From assembly GCA_963402885.1 (NCBI GenBank), contig OY727103.1, forward strand, positions 932,501 to 996,500: 64,000 nucleotides of DNA. The letters are read 5' to 3'. Shown here piece by piece: positions 1 to 15,200 of this stretch. Source of the DNA: Antedon bifida. Its lineage: Eukaryota > Echinodermata > Crinoidea > Comatulida > Antedonidae. Position numbers and translations under genes: made by a program. The notes under the pieces were generated by a model, which saw only the letters and a program-made list of their open reading frames with translations, had not been told where the DNA came from and ran no database searches. Every line of letters starts with the position of its first letter. The stretch's first letter is position 1.

Positions 1-292
1 CAATTTAAGTCTCTTCTTAAAACTCAACTGTTACATAGATTTTTGTTTTTATAGCACTGTAAGACAGCACAGGCAGATTGCTTTATTGTTAATAACAGTG
101 TATCATAGGACGGAGCATGCAAAATTAAATGTTTAAGAGCCAACATTACACTGGCCTGGCATTTTAAAAAGTTTAGATTGTTACAATTGGTGATGTCTAT
201 TCCCATTTGGAGGAGTTAAATAAGTTATTGAAAATAATATATGCAACACGTAGTCAGCTTCCAGACTTCTACAATGACACTTTGTTTTTCAG
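1..292. other. HUWE1 intron (3' part)
   Basis: No exon is recognisable here. The stretch is AT-rich and ends in a pyrimidine tract and AG at 291-292, directly before the first recognisable HUWE1 exon, so it is read as the tail of an intron whose start lies outside the window. Confidence 0.7.
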
Positions 293-3200
293 AACGTTTG
301 ACTGGGCATTATCAATGGGAGGAAGGGTACCAACCAGTCAGGGTTTGGAGCACCAAGACTTACCAGACGGAACCGGAGAGTTCCTAGACGCTTGGTTGAT
401 GCTGGTAGAGAAGATGGTTAGCACACCAGCGGTGTTGGACTCGCCTCACACACTACCAAACAAATCAACTACACCTTCGTTTGTACCGTTCAGTCCAGTA
501 CAATACCTCATCAAAGTACATAAGGTACTTAGAAAATTATCTACTTTATTTATCCATTGTTTTTTACTTTAAAATAATATTTCAGTAATTTAATTTTAAA
601 TCAAACATAATATTTCTATTGTCCAAATGTGTAGCATTCTCTGTGTAAATGAATGACTTATTTTGATTGGTTATTCATCAAGGGAAGAATGCTAGATTAA
701 CCCAAGTAGGAATTTACTACTGATTTGGCTTTATTGTGCTACACTCAGTGCAGGATCCTACTTACAAATAACGCCTTATAATATTACATTTTGTTCTGTG
801 TGTTGTATTTATTTCTTTGAGAACGCAGTGCTTTCAAAGTCAAATGTGAAGACTTATAGTTCAATGAACTTACTGTTACCTCCATCCACCCATATACATT
901 GTACACTTATGTTAAAACTGTTTAAATTCATTTAAGAGCGGAAAATAAACGGAAAAAACGAAGTTACCCCTAATTTTCAGCCCTAAATTATTATTATTAG
1001 TAATATATTTGTTTTTGCTAGGCTGCGTATACTGCTGTTATGAACTTATGGAATCGCAAGCCACTAAAAACATACGGAGGACGGATGTCCGAAAGTATGC
1101 TAGCCATTTTATGCCACATTTTACGAGGGGAGACACGAGTACGAGAAGAGCGTGAAAAAGAGAAAAACCCTCAAGTTGCCCAAGCTGGTACATCATCGGA
1201 TGCAGCAAGCCTTCCATTTGGTATTCGTAGCAGTAGCCTCCCCACAGCAGCTGCTCTCCTAGGCTCTGGTGTTTTGAGTAGAGTGGGTAGACGGGCAGAA
1301 CTAAATGCTGATCATATACAACAGGTTAGAAGATTGTTTAAGATTTAACTAACATACTTTATCATTTAGTGCATTGACCTTACAAATCAGATGCTAGTCA
1401 TAACAGAGCCAAGAAGAATGAGGTGCTCCTCATGAAATTTTCCGACTAGGGCTAATGGGAGTGTTTGGAGGGAAATAAGTAACAGCTGCAATAAAGAAAC
1501 AAAAAAGGCACAGACTAGTGAATAAGGAGTGCATAATAATAATTTATATTATGTTATAGAATGCGCTATAGATTTACTAAGGTAACACTATCAAGCTAGC
1601 TACACTATCAAAATAGTATGACAAAAAAAGTGTGATGTGCATAAATATATTCTGTTAGCACCCTATTCTAATATGCATTGCAGTTCCCCTTGTAAGCTGC
1701 CTATTCACAGCTAATGAGGATGAATAACAATGGAGTGGAGTTGTGGCTTGGTGGTTATGATGCTTGGCTACCACTCCAAGGGTCCTGGGTTCAAGTCCCG
1801 TCACATGTCAGGATTTTTTCTAAGGACCAAATTACTCCACTCCCAAAGACTTGTAATAAGACTTTGTTTATGTAGAGCATCTTGTGTATATGTTTGTCTT
1901 GTGAACCTCTGAGGGTCCCTAATGATCAGCAATAGCTGGATGGATCACCCTCATTAAATATGGTTTAAAAAAAAACAAAAAAAAAAAACAATGCTACATT
2001 AACTTTTTTGTATGTGATTTACTGTACCTTATTCTTAAGACTGCAGGCTTGCATACTGAAATACATTCAATTGTCTCCCACCCAATCATTTCCCTTTTGA
2101 TATTCCTATTGTCTATTTCTGTTATCTAATTGCGATTCAGTATATTATAGAATGATAGCTAATACTGGTGATATGGAATCGTAAATGATGACTAAAGCTC
2201 TGTCTACACTATCAAACTAGTTTGACAAAGAAAAAATTGTGATACAAATATGTCATCATGTCCATATATGGGCACATCGCATTTTCTGGTCACATAAAGT
2301 TTGATAGTGTAGACAGAGCTTAAGGATTGAGGCACCTTTAACATCCTCATCTACAATGTCCATATCTATCATTAATTTAAATACATTTTTCCATGATTGT
2401 AGCTACTTGACATGGGGTTCACAAGAGAGCACGCCGTTGACGCTTTAAACCACACATCGTCTGTAGAAGCAGCGACAGAATGGGCTTTGACTCATGCACC
2501 AAGAATACAGGTAATTCCTTGCAAAAGAATATAACTTTTCTTGTTAACATTTTTTAAGGCCTTATTATTATTATTTATTATTATTATCATAGTTATTTAT
2601 TTAACGCTTTTCCCAGAGACCAAAGCACTGTACAAAAATATAAATCTTAAATACAATAATTTACATAATCAAAAATATTACGATACTATAAAAATATACA
2701 AAATTACAAAGTTTTTGGAAAAAGATACGTCTTAAGTTGTTTCTTAAAAGATTGCACATTAGAAGCCTCACAAACCCAATCAGGTAGGTAATTCCACATG
2801 AATTAGTGGCCTTTGCCTGTTATCTTTCCATCCAGCCAATCTAATTATGAATTTTACTTTTCAATAGAATCTGATGATGGATTTGTCAGAAGAAGACCAA
2901 ATGAGACGAGCTATTGCAATGTCACTTTGTGACAACATATTTATGGACGGTTCTGTAAGTAATTGTCACAATTTACACCAAAATTTATTTAAATCTTTCC
3001 AATTGGATCTAAATAATTATGTATTTCCTTGTTTTATTGATTCAATACGGGAAAATAAATAAGTACAAAAAATATAGTACTTACTATTAGTAAAGGACTA
3101 GCCAATAGGTGACTAACTTTACAGTTTGGAAGTGGTTTGGTATATTTGATCAATTCTAAACAAATTTAGCTTGGGCTCACATCCCAATATTTAACTCCAG

Positions 3201-6200
3201 GAATCTACTACTTTTTGCAAACACTGTTTACTTTCTCAAGTAAGCTGTTGTTAGTTTCTGAAGTCACTTATCAATTTGATTTGCAATAATGTTCTTACTT
3301 CCAGGATGACGATGAGAAGAAGAAAGCTGAGGAAGAAAAGAAGAAACAAGAAGAATTAAAAGCAAAAGAAGAAAAGGAGAAGTTACGAGAAGAGGAACCG
3401 ATTGATAAGACTTTATTAGATGGATTTGTAAAGCAAATGTTGCCAGGATGTTTACAACTTTTGGATGAATTACCGGACACAGTATATCGTATTTGTGACT
3501 TGTTAGTAGTTGCTTATCATAGAGATGGAGCTGAGTGGCGGGACTCAATGCTTAAGAGTTTTATACAACAGGTATGTATCGCGCATAAGCTATCTCTTAA
3601 CGATTCATACATTTGCTCGCAAAGCAAGGACGTAAATGCTCCGTTTATTTGACCAATCATGGCGCGATTGATAATCTAAACTGACGCTTGTGATCGATCA
3701 ACTCACTTGTGTTGGTTCCTTATTGTTCACTTGTGTAGCATTCTCTGTGTAAATGAATGGCTTATTTTGATTGGTTATTCATCAAGGGAAGAATGCTAGA
3801 TTAACCCAAGTAGGAATTTACTACTGATTTGGCTTTATTGTGCTACACTCAGTGCAGGATCCTACTTACAAATTACATTATGAATTGTACAATCAATGTT
3901 TTACATATATGTTGTATCAATCAGAATATAATACCGTATATTTTTGAAGGCAAAGAGTCTTGCTACCTACTCAGTATATTTCCTGTCTATAAATCTAAAA
4001 GTGGGTATCAGTGATATCAATAGAGATACAAATAAAATAAGCAGAAAGCTAAGAAAACGATAAAGTAAAAAAGTCCAAAGGAAATGCCAATTTTTTGGAA
4101 AACACTATTCCTAGCCCTATTGAGAGTACTTGTTGAGAAATTAGAATATAATAATGAGTTGCCTGAGTTGATTAGTATAGAGAAACAAGAGGCACAGACT
4201 GGTGAATAGGGGGTGCATAATAATAATTTATATTTATTTCTTAGGTTATAGAATGCGCTACGGATTTACTGAAGATCGCTGCACCTTTAACATCCTCATC
4301 TACAATGTCCATTGATGAATGGGCTCAAGAGGTGACCACTAGGCCGGCCGCAAGCAAACTAGCCTCACGTGTACTCCTCTTTACGTTGCTCTTTGAGGAG
4401 ATGAGAGAGGCTTGTGCTAAGACTATGCAAGAATCAGGAGTAATGGATGTGTTGGTTCAGTTGCTAGATTCAGTGCAACAGTGTCTGTGTGCAGCTACTA
4501 CGCCCACTACACCAAAGTAAGTAAACGGTATTCTGGCTTGGTACCTGCTGTTCAAACTCAGACTCATGGGTTCAAATCATTTGTCTACACTTTTTACATC
4601 TCAAAACAAAGCTCCAAAAGGTTTAGTTATTTCTAAATAAATTTGACCATATTTGAATGAATGTTGGTGTGTTAAATGTGAGTTATTTTAAAAAGTCAGA
4701 CAAGCTTAGAAAAGACAAAATACACATACACATTTATCCATTTATATCTTCCTTTTTTTTTAAGGTGGTTGGCACCGTTACTATTGCTAATTGACTTATT
4801 TGAAAAAGCATCAATTTCATCAAAGAGGAGGTTACAAAGTCTCAAGGTAAAAGCATAGTTGATTTAATTTATTCCCAAACATCCATTAAAGAAGATTTAA
4901 TTTAATTTGTCATTTAGTGATATCAATAATTTGTCATTTAATGATATTAATGTCACTTTTTAAAAGGTTTCATCACATACATGGAAGTGGTTTGATGATA
5001 CAATGGGACGTTGGTGTAACTATAGCAACAGTAACAACAAAACAATAGATGAAGCTTATTACAGTGGCAAAACAAGTATACGCTTTGCGGCCGGAAGAAG
5101 GAAATATATCGTGCATTACAACAACTTTGTTCAGGTAAGAAAATATCCAGAGTTTGAACACCTGTAACATGTGATTCTGTATCATAAGATTTGCCTACGA
5201 TACTGGTCAAATACTGTCATATGTGGAGATACAGCATTGATAATTTAGGCGATTTTGATTTGTTCAGGTAAGGAAGAATCCAGAGTTTGAACAGCTGTAT
5301 TAATTTGTCACATGTGGTGTCACATGAGCTTCTGTATCATAGGATTTCCCTATGATACTAGGCTAATACTGTCATATGTGGAGATTCTACACTGAGAATC
5401 AAGTGATTTGTTTCTGAAACACAACACTGTATTTCTTACATAATGTTTATTATATAAAATTGCATTTCTCTGTGTAAATGAATGACTTATTTTAATTGGT
5501 TATTCATCAAGGGAAGAATGCTAGATTAACCCAAGTAGGAATTTACTACTGATTTTGCTTTATTGTGCTACACGCAGTGCAGGATCCTACTTACAATACA
5601 TCGTGTTAAGAAGTATCGTATTAATTTATTAATTAATCTATTTTTACATCACTAAAGCTCTCTATTAATATATATATATTCTATAACTGTTAGGTGAATG
5701 AGGAAACTGGAAACCGAAGGCCAATCATGTTAGCGTTACCGGACAAAAAAGATGAAAAGAATGAATCCGACAAAAAAGAAGCAACTTCAAAAGAAAAGGA
5801 TAAAAAGGACGCTACTCCAAAAGAATCAAAGAAATCTGCATTTTTAAAAGGTATCATTAACTTAGAGCATAGGTATTACACAATTAGTATTAGACAGTAA
5901 CCAGTGCACTGTGATAGGTACACAGTTGTATTTGTTGCGTTGTATTTCTTATTTTTTTTAATTTATATGTTTCATATGGACAGTTTGTCTGAAATAAAGT
6001 TGAATTGCATTTTGCGCATGATAGGCCATTTGAACATGCTTTTTCATTTAATTTATCTACACAGTTTTGCTGAGAGACAACAACAAACAACAGTCGTTTC
6101 CTACTAACATTACTGTTTTTACAAAAAAAAAAATGTTTTTCCATTTTTTCAGGTGCAAAATACACAGAATCAAAAGCTAGCACAGATAGTGAGGCAGCTA

Positions 6201-9200
6201 AGGTTGTAATGATAGAAGGTCTGGTGGCTGATCAAATTACGCTGCTATTAAGGTACGTCAAAACTACTAATAGTAATCATTTGAATATATATATAAACTT
6301 TATTTATTCACGAGACTGATGTGCAGTACAACTTGTTCAATTAATATTGATTGTTTTACACAAGTTCATGATATTACAAAAAAAACCAATACCATATAAA
6401 TACGAAAAAAAAGATAGAAAAAATTGAAAATGAAAAGAAAAAAAATTACAGCAGAATAAACTTGTTATGTTTATAAACCAGTCTAGTTATTTAACATTAA
6501 TGAAGGATATTGAGTAAATATGTGTGTATTTCAAAAACTAAAACTTATATAATTCACAATGTTATTGCTGTAGTATTGTCATAGAGACTCGGGTTTAATT
6601 CCTGACAACTCTCAGTCTACTCAGCTGTAAATGAATACCTGGTTGAAAATACAAGGGAGGATAAGGTGGTGTTGAAAAGAACTGGCCACCCTACCACATA
6701 ATACCAAGGCTTAGTACAATGAGCTCCTAACAGCTCATTCCCCTACGTTCAGAAATGAATACGGGACTTGCATTTACTTTTTGTATTGTCCATTGTAGGA
6801 CCTGTGTTAGATTGATAAGTATTCCAGTAGAGCCTGACACGCTACACGCTGTTCTACGATTGTCCCTCCGACTCACAAGACAACACCACTATGCCTTGCA
6901 GTTTGCTGAACTTGGCGGGGCTAAGATGCTGCTAAGCCTAACCCAGCTATCGGTATTCAATGGTGCTTTATCCCTCATCACCTTGATGCTTAGACATATA
7001 ATGGAAGAGCCTAGTGTACTGAAACATACTATTGATGAGGTATTTATGAACTGTGTTTAACCCTGGTGTTTTGGAGTTGGAATAAGTGACGTTATTTCTA
7101 CGGCCATCATTGATTGTGATCAGAGGTGTAACAGCTATGAGCATTCACTGGCTGAACCCAGGAGCCTCGGAGCTTATGGGGGCCCCTGAGCAGTGCCTAG
7201 AGTAAAAAACGGGCATTAAAATATGAGGCCTCCAGCGTTGGAGGGCCACTTAGGGTTTCTAAACCAAGGGCCTTCGGTATCTACGTTACACCACTGATTG
7301 TGATACTTGTGTTTAAGGCTAGAACCAGCCTTGCTTATTATAAAGTCAAATGTAAATAACATTTGTAGCATTCTCTGTGTATATGAATGGCTTATTTTGA
7401 TTGGTTATTCATTAAGGGAAGAATGCTAGATTAACCCAAGTAGGAATTTACTACTGATTTGGCTTTGTTGTGCTACACTCAGTGCAGGATCCTACTTACA
7501 TATTTATAATAATTAGATGATTGATTAGAGGGGATAAAAACAGGATAAAAGTCACAAAAAAAACGGGAAATTCCAAATAATTATGTACCATGTTGTTTCA
7601 GGTTGTGTCCACCACTGCTAACCATGGTGTTGGTAGTTCATCCTGTGGTGTTGGTGCTGGTAGCATAGGATCAAGAGAGTTACATTTTGTGTTGAGAGTC
7701 TTGGGACCCGCAGCTTGCAGAAATGAAGCCATGTTCTTAGAATGTGCCAGGAATAGTTTAAGGATTGCACTTCCACCACCACCAAAAAGAGGCAAGTACA
7801 GTCCACCAATACGTGACTCTCCTTGAGATCCAAAATGTTTTATTCATACCCATCATTTTTGTTTGTAAAGCACTTAGATCATATAAGACTACCATTATTA
7901 TTATTATTATTATTATTAAATGGGTCTGGTATTGGGGAAAGATGATTATATATCTATATTTTAGATAAATTATTTCTAGGATTTACAGTATTTGCCCAAA
8001 ATAAAAGAAACAAACAAAAAATCTAACCTTTCAAACTCATTTATATTTGTGACCTTTACTATATACATTAACAAAATTACCCTCGCTAACTTTAAATTGC
8101 ATCTTTTACAGGTGAAGATGATGAGTCCCGGTACAATGGGCCAAATGTTGCACAGATAGTGAAGTCCTCAACACCAAAGAGTTATACACCACCAGCCTTA
8201 GAGGGACCAATCAAGCAGGTGCTCTGTGATATACTGAATGCATTAGTGGAGCCTGAAGAACCCAAAGAAGGTAATGCTCTATCATATTCTAATCACTCTA
8301 TAAATATATCACCTGTACAAATTATTGCTATTAGATGTTTTGTAGCATTCTCTGTGTAAATGAATGTATGTTTTCCAACACAAAATGACATTCCATGAGA
8401 AGGATTTGATTGGTCGTAAAATTATATTTACAACTGCAACTTAAATTGCAGAATCGGAAGCAACCGTCATGCCACGAATGCCCCTACAAGAGATGGAATC
8501 AGCTGGCCTAGGATTACGAGAGATAGGCGATGAATTTCTGCGTCAATATGCTCAAACAGAACGGCCACCGTTGGTACAGAGGTTAGACAGCTGTACAGAG
8601 TCTGCTTCCCTAGATGAAGAGGTCAGTCTATTCATTTCTAAAGCTCTGTCTACACTATCAAACTAGTTTGATAAACAAAGTGTGATATGCCCAAATATGG
8701 TAGTGATATGACATCATCATGTCCATGGGTATATCACTTTTTTTTTGTCACAAAGTTTTATAATGTAGACAGTGCTTTACACAAACACAAAGTCTAAAGT
8801 TAATCAAACTTTGAAATAATTGCATAACAATCTAAATGCAACTTGTTCACAAATATTCTGCATTATCTATGCAATTACTATAGACATTACAATACCTAAT
8901 TAAGTTATATTCACAATCCCTAACAAAACTCTACAAATAACTTTATTAGATGTTCTGTGGCATTCTCTGTGTAAATGAATGACTTATTTTGATTGGTTAT
9001 TCATCAAGGGAAGAATGCTAGATTAACCCAAGTAGGAATTTACTACTGATTTGGCTTTATTGTGCTACACTCAGTGCAGGATCCTACTTACAACAGTTTT
9101 AAATGATTTAATTGTTTATAATTTTGTAAGTACTTTATATCAGCTGCTGCTTTTACGGATTTGTTATTTATTTATGTTTGGTCTGCGTCCCGCTTTTGAG

Positions 9201-12200
9201 ATTTGATAGTCGATGTGAAGTGGGAATATGAAAGTATACTAGTACAATATTACATTAGTGTAACTAATAATGGGTTTTCTCACTTGACGTAAATTTGGTT
9301 AAAATTCACAGAACAATGAATCTGCGTCTCAGTCTGAGAGCACCGCTGAGTCATCACAGACTACATCATCTAGTATCAAACCAAAAGCTACCAAAGCCAA
9401 ACCACTGCTACCCAAGTCAGCACTGCTACGTCTGTTAGCAGAACTTGCCAAGTCTTATCCAGGCTGTGCGTTGATGATTGCGCAATATCAACTGACAACT
9501 GACCAGGCTGTTACTATTAAACAGGTAATTCTTTGATTTTAATTATTATTAACTGGAAAATTATTACTTTTTTGTTCAACCAAATAATACAGACACCAAT
9601 GGTATAAATACCTTAGTGATGTTTCGTTTAAATGCTGTCAACTTCTTTGAACTACTGTTTGGAATGGTCTGTACTGGATAAAACCACCTGTTCTCTCAGA
9701 GGATCCTGTACAGTAACACAGGACCAACACCTTTACGTCGCATCAGAAAGATGAGGCAATGAGTGTTAAACTATGGCACAGACAGGACTTGAACCCATGT
9801 CTTTCATATGCTAGTCCGATACCTGTACAATTACACCATACAACTCTCTCAGAATACAGTTGTCCCTGTTATATATTTGAGTGTATAGCAATAACAATAT
9901 ATTTTTCATTTTTAGGATTGTTCTGTACTAGGCTACATTCTAGACAATTTACTGCCCCAGTGCCAGACAGCAGGGGATGCTGATTGCCCACCTTTAGCAA
10001 GAGTGTTATTAGCTAGGCTAGCAGCAAGTAACCACAGCCCTGATGCACAGAATCTGCTGGTGAATGAGGTGAAAGCTGCTCTATCAAGAGCACTAGCACT
10101 GCCTGAGAGTGCTGAGAAGCACTGTAGAGTACAAGCATTAACTAGTAAGTACTTTAAAGCTCGTATACACTATCAAACTAGTTTGACACAAAAAATGTGT
10201 GATATGCCCAAATATGGTAGTGATATGACATCATCGTGTCCATATATGGGCATATCACACTTTTTTGTCACATGAAGTTTGATAGTGTAGACATATTGAT
10301 TTATTATTATTTCAAAATGTTTTATATTTGATAAATGATTACGTTGTTTAGTTATTGATTCCAACAGCAATCTGCCTCAATTTTTGGAGATCACAGATTT
10401 TTAAAAAAAAATCATTTACATGATGATGTCATTAAGGTTTGAGAACATCAATGATGCTACCTCACCCGATATCTGATTAATATTGTTCCTCATCTGTTAT
10501 ATATATATTTGTCTTGTCCGTGGGCTTTACGTGACAAGTTTTACGTCTTGTAAAATCCTCTCTTAATGGTATGTTTCTTTATTTTTTTTTATTATTTTCT
10601 ATGCACCAGTAATAGAAATAAATGTTTATGAATTGAAATGAAATTTATTTTATATGGAACACAATACATTCATTAATTTACTGCAATAAATTCAATTTAT
10701 TTGTTATTAAACAGTATTAATTAGCGTAATGATTGATGCGTGCCCCCCGTCAGGTGGTTTCCAGAGCACACGCACGCCACAGCTGAACCAAATGAACAAC
10801 ATCATCCGCATCCTGGTGCGTAAAGGCCTCGCCACAGACTTGGCTCGCATTATGCACAATCTGGATCTGTCTAGCCCTAGCGTAGCTGCGACGGTGAACT
10901 CCGCTCTCAAGCCATTGGAGACGCTGTCTAGAATCGTGAACCAACCTACAAGTGGAACAGCAAAAGCTGGAAGCAAGAATAAGGCTGCGAGGACTGATGG
11001 CCAGGCTGCGGTTGACCGCAACCAAGCTAGTGAGTACATTCTTAATCTAGTTTTCTATATATTTAGCATGACACCCATTTTGTGCAAGGAGAATGTGTCA
11101 ATAAATATAATATGCTTATATATATATTATTATATATATTATATGTTCGGTTCTGTTATACCTTTTATTTCTGATCATTCTTTTTCCATATTTTATCCTG
11201 CCAATGTTTGTAAATGTTCACATTTATGACAAATAAGCTTACTGTAATCTATGTCTATATCTGAATGTGATGAAATAATTTTTCTCACTAATTCATTGAT
11301 TGTAGATTTGCTTGAAATGAATGAGACCGAGCCATCAGATCTACTAACACAAGAACCAAACACACAGGATACATCAAACGCAGAAGCAGCCTTTGACCAG
11401 ATGATGGATGAATTGATGCAGAGAAGTCCTACCACAGCCCCTGAAATCATGGGAGAGACACTCATAGCAACCAGCCCAAGGCGGCTTAGCCCACGCTATC
11501 ATGGAGGTAATGATAATAAAATGACTTTATTACAATCTTGTCTTTGTTAAATGAGTTTATATTTTATCAGTGAGTTTATTATTAATACATGAAGTAAACT
11601 AATTATAATGCAGAATAGTGCATTTCCTTTTGGGTCAATCTTAATGGTCAGTATTAGCAATCTTATTGGTCAATATTAGCAATCTTATTAGTCAATAGTA
11701 GCAATCTTATTGGTCAATAGTCTTATTGGTAATTTTTTGCGATCTGTGTATTGATATTTGTTTTAATATTCTTATTAGAATCACAAGAGGAAATGATGAT
11801 CTCGATAGCAGATGAGGGCGACGTTGCCATTGAGCAAGCGTTGGCTGATACTGAGATGTTTAGTCACCATAGCAACGAAGATGACACACCAGTAGGTATG
11901 TATTAAAAAAAGAATAGATGTCTTAGTTGCATAACCAGAATTGATATTAAAGCCTTGTCTACACTATCAAACTTTTTTGTCTGTTAAAAATACATTTGTT
12001 TGTTTAAAAGCACTATTGAAAAGCCATATGTCTTTTTTAATGGCATTTTGGATTCTTGGCAGTGCAATATTAAAAGTGAATTATAAAGTCTGACTATCAC
12101 TCTTTTGAGAATTAATGGTCTGAAAATGGTTTACTTATATTTGATTTTAAAAACTTCATTGTAGTGGAGCAGTTAAGTTACTCAGATACTGATCCGGGGT

Positions 12201-15200
12201 TCAAATCCTATCTGATGTCCGGATTTTTCCTCACGACCAAAACAAAAAAAACAAATTCACTCATTGAGACTTTGTAAAACTTACATAGATTATCTTGCAT
12301 GTACCTTTAAGAAAGTGAATGAATTTGCTTACGGTTATCCCTGGCAATTTGCTTAATTATATAAAACAAAAACGGTTGTTTAGCCATGTAAATATGTAAC
12401 TATTTTTGTTTACTTTGTGTAGTTGATGACGATGTTGCGGATGATGATATCGGACCTGAGACAGAATCGGAAGACAGTGATGATCAACAGGTAATGAGAA
12501 ACTTTATTTTATGATTAAAACAATATTTCAAGTTCATTAACTTGCCAGTGACTTCTAGTTTGTGGCCCTATCAACAGTTTATTTATTTTCTTGATTATTC
12601 AATTTATGTTAAAGTTATTGATTATTAAAACTGTTGATGAATAAAAGTATAGATGAATGAATGAATAAATATTCTTAGATTGATGGATTAGTAATTTCTA
12701 AAATGTTTTAAATTGATCAGGATATTGATGATGAAGATGAGGAGGAAGAAGAGGACGATGAGGAAGGTTCTGACATGGAAGCAGACGAGTATGATGAATA
12801 TGACGAGGAGATGGACGACCCATATATGGGCGTCGGAGATGATCGCAATCTATTTTTCCAATTAGACGAAATGTTTCCCTCAGGTAATTCCAACGTAGGA
12901 AGACGATGTAAAAATGAACGAAATGTTTTCTTTGTGAATTTACGTCCCTTTAGTTCAATTATTAAATTGGTTCCAGGTAATTTATTTAGAATGTAAGAAA
13001 AATGATGTTTATTAAAAATGTTTAAACTTGCGTCATTTTCGTTCAACTTTATAATAATAATAATAATAATTTACCGTTGGTTTACCACAAAATTGGTGAA
13101 AACTTTCTACATAATTGCTAGACGGTCTGTCTTTTCCCCAAGTTTATTTGTGTTAAAGTTTACCTGCGTACATTTTTTTGTCTCTTTAGATCCATTTTCT
13201 CAAAATATTTTTGAAGTTCCAGGTTCACTGCGTACGTACCAGCTACCAATCTCAATGCATGATGATGTCAACGCCAATGATGTACAAGGTAGGTGTGCAG
13301 TCATGCATAATATTTAAAATTGTTATTTTATACGCATCCAACAGTGAATAACTTGCCAAATACAGGATAATTTATCGTGCTTATACCAAGTTGCAGTTAA
13401 CTACTCCACAGTAGTTACTTATTAACCATCATCAATAGAAATAAACTAAATCGTTTCTAAATGTGTTTATTTTCTAGGTCCATCAATCCCCCCGCCCCCA
13501 AGCACTATGTCTCGTAGCCATCCATTGCTTGTACGACACGCAGATCATCCAACCTTGACGCAGACCGTTGGTAGAGGACATAGAGGAGGTAGACAGCGCA
13601 CTCATAGACATGCTCCTACCACTATTCATGTCTATAACACAGGAAGCTCAAGACATCCCAACCCACCTGCTATTTTGCAAAGGTGAGATAGTCCTTGAAG
13701 ATTTACCTACTTTTTTCTTAAGCGATGTCTACACTATCAAACTTTATGTGACAAATAAATGTGATATGCCCATATATGGACATGATGATGTCATATCACT
13801 ACCATATTTGGGTATACCACTACCATATTTTAGCACATCACACAAACTAGTTTGATAGTGTAGACAGAGCTTTAGAATATATATGTTTGCATTCTCTGTG
13901 TAAATGAATGACTTATTTTGATTGGTTATTCATCAAGGGAAGAATGCTAGATTAACCCAAGTAGGAATTTACTACTGATTTGGTTTATTTGTGCTACACT
14001 CAGTGCAGGATCCTACTTACAAATACTGTATAAACAAATAAAAAATTAAATTGGTATATTACAAATCTGGAAGGAACAATATAAAGATTTTTATTTTTAA
14101 ACACTTTCAGATTGCTAGGCCCATCAACCGCTGCCGATGTACTCCAGTTGACAACCAACACAATAGGCAACGTTCAAACTAGAGTCTACGTCAGCGATAT
14201 TCACCAATCAGATGCCCAAGATAGTATGATGGATGATTTCTTTCAAGATTTCAGCATAAGTAGCGGAGGAGGGGGATCAGTGCCCTCTACGCTGAGTCGT
14301 TGGGCAGAAGAATCTCGTGTTTTGGATGGAGAGAGTGTTCATGATTGCGTTCAAGGTATTTTGTCGATTTGAAATTTGAAAAATAGCTCTGTCTACACTA
14401 TCAAACTAGTTTGACAAAAATGTGTGATGTGCCCAAATATGGTACTGATATGCTTAAATATAGTAGTGATCATGTTCATATATGGGCACATCACATTTTT
14501 TTGTCACAAAAAGTGTAGACAGAGCTTTAGTTATTGTCAACTAAAATATTTATTTTTACTGTGAATAAAGAAATTCATTAGTATTAACAATGTTTGCACT
14601 TTTGAAAAGCAAAGTGCCTTGTTTAGTGGCATTTGGATTCTTGGCTGTGCAATATTAAAAGTGAATTATAAAGTCTGATCATCTCTCATTTGGGAATCGG
14701 TGATTAGAGAATAATTTACTCACATAAATTAAGAAAAGAAATATTTGAAAAACTTTGATACTAAATATCATATAAAAATGTATTTCTATCTTATTTCAGT
14801 ACTGAAACCATCGATTCTGAGTGTGTTGAACAAACATAAGGATGTAGAAATTACTGAAAGAAAAGAAAAACGGAAGAAACAGAAAGAAGAGGAAGAAAAG
14901 AAGAAAGCAGAAGAAAGTAAAAAACGTGCAGAAGAAAAAAAGAAAGCAGAAGCTGCCAAGACTGACAGCGAGATGAAGCAAGCGGAAGGAGGAGGAGCGA
15001 GCGACGAAGGAAGAGGCACATCCAGGGATGATGAGAGCATGGAGGTGAGTTTTAAAAAAACTCGGCAACAATACATTTTTTATCCTATAAGGTTTCAAAT
15101 TCAGTTTCCTAAATGCTTTAAAAAAATACAATCTTATACTGATTGATCGATTGATGTTTGGTGTATAATTTCAGTTAACTGCTAAGTTAATAACCTGTAG

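Larger units (their letters stand above)
1488..2372 (+). pseudogene. Relic copy of HUWE1 intron 5 end and exon 6 start, split by transposons
   Basis: 1505-1580 (GTGCATAATAATAATTTATA, then TTATAGAATGCGCTATAGAT) matches 4190-4270. After an insertion of about 740 bases holding a MITE piece, a SINE and a full MITE, the match resumes at 2330-2372 (GCACCTTTAACATCCTCATC and on) with exon 6 at 4280-4310. The copy sits in intron 2 and its acceptor AG is lost (TTATG in place of TTAGG). Confidence 0.85.
4967..5730 (+). other. HUWE1: HUWE1 WWE domain (two exons)
   Basis: [23 protein letters not shown] and [10 protein letters not shown] are the conserved WWE blocks. WWE domains commonly bind poly-ADP-ribose chains or act in E3 interactions. 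The domain is interrupted by the intron at 5135-5693, whose donor segment has been duplicated (see findings). Confidence 0.9.

Noticed and set aside
207-292. Upstream extension MEELNKLL of the first HUWE1 exon
   Set aside because: The frame is open by chance; a pyrimidine tract and AG at 291-292 mark the acceptor, and the alignment to HUWE1 starts just after it.
10707-11039. Minus-strand frame of 110 residues with hydrophobic content
   Set aside because: It lies opposite a HUWE1 exon whose + strand product aligns residue by residue with the human protein.
12717-13046. Minus-strand Ser-rich protein
   Set aside because: It is the antisense of the GAT/GAA-rich acidic tract of HUWE1.
14786-15131. 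Minus-strand Phe/Ser-rich frames
   Set aside because: They are antisense to the Lys/Glu-rich HUWE1 exon at 14800-15044.
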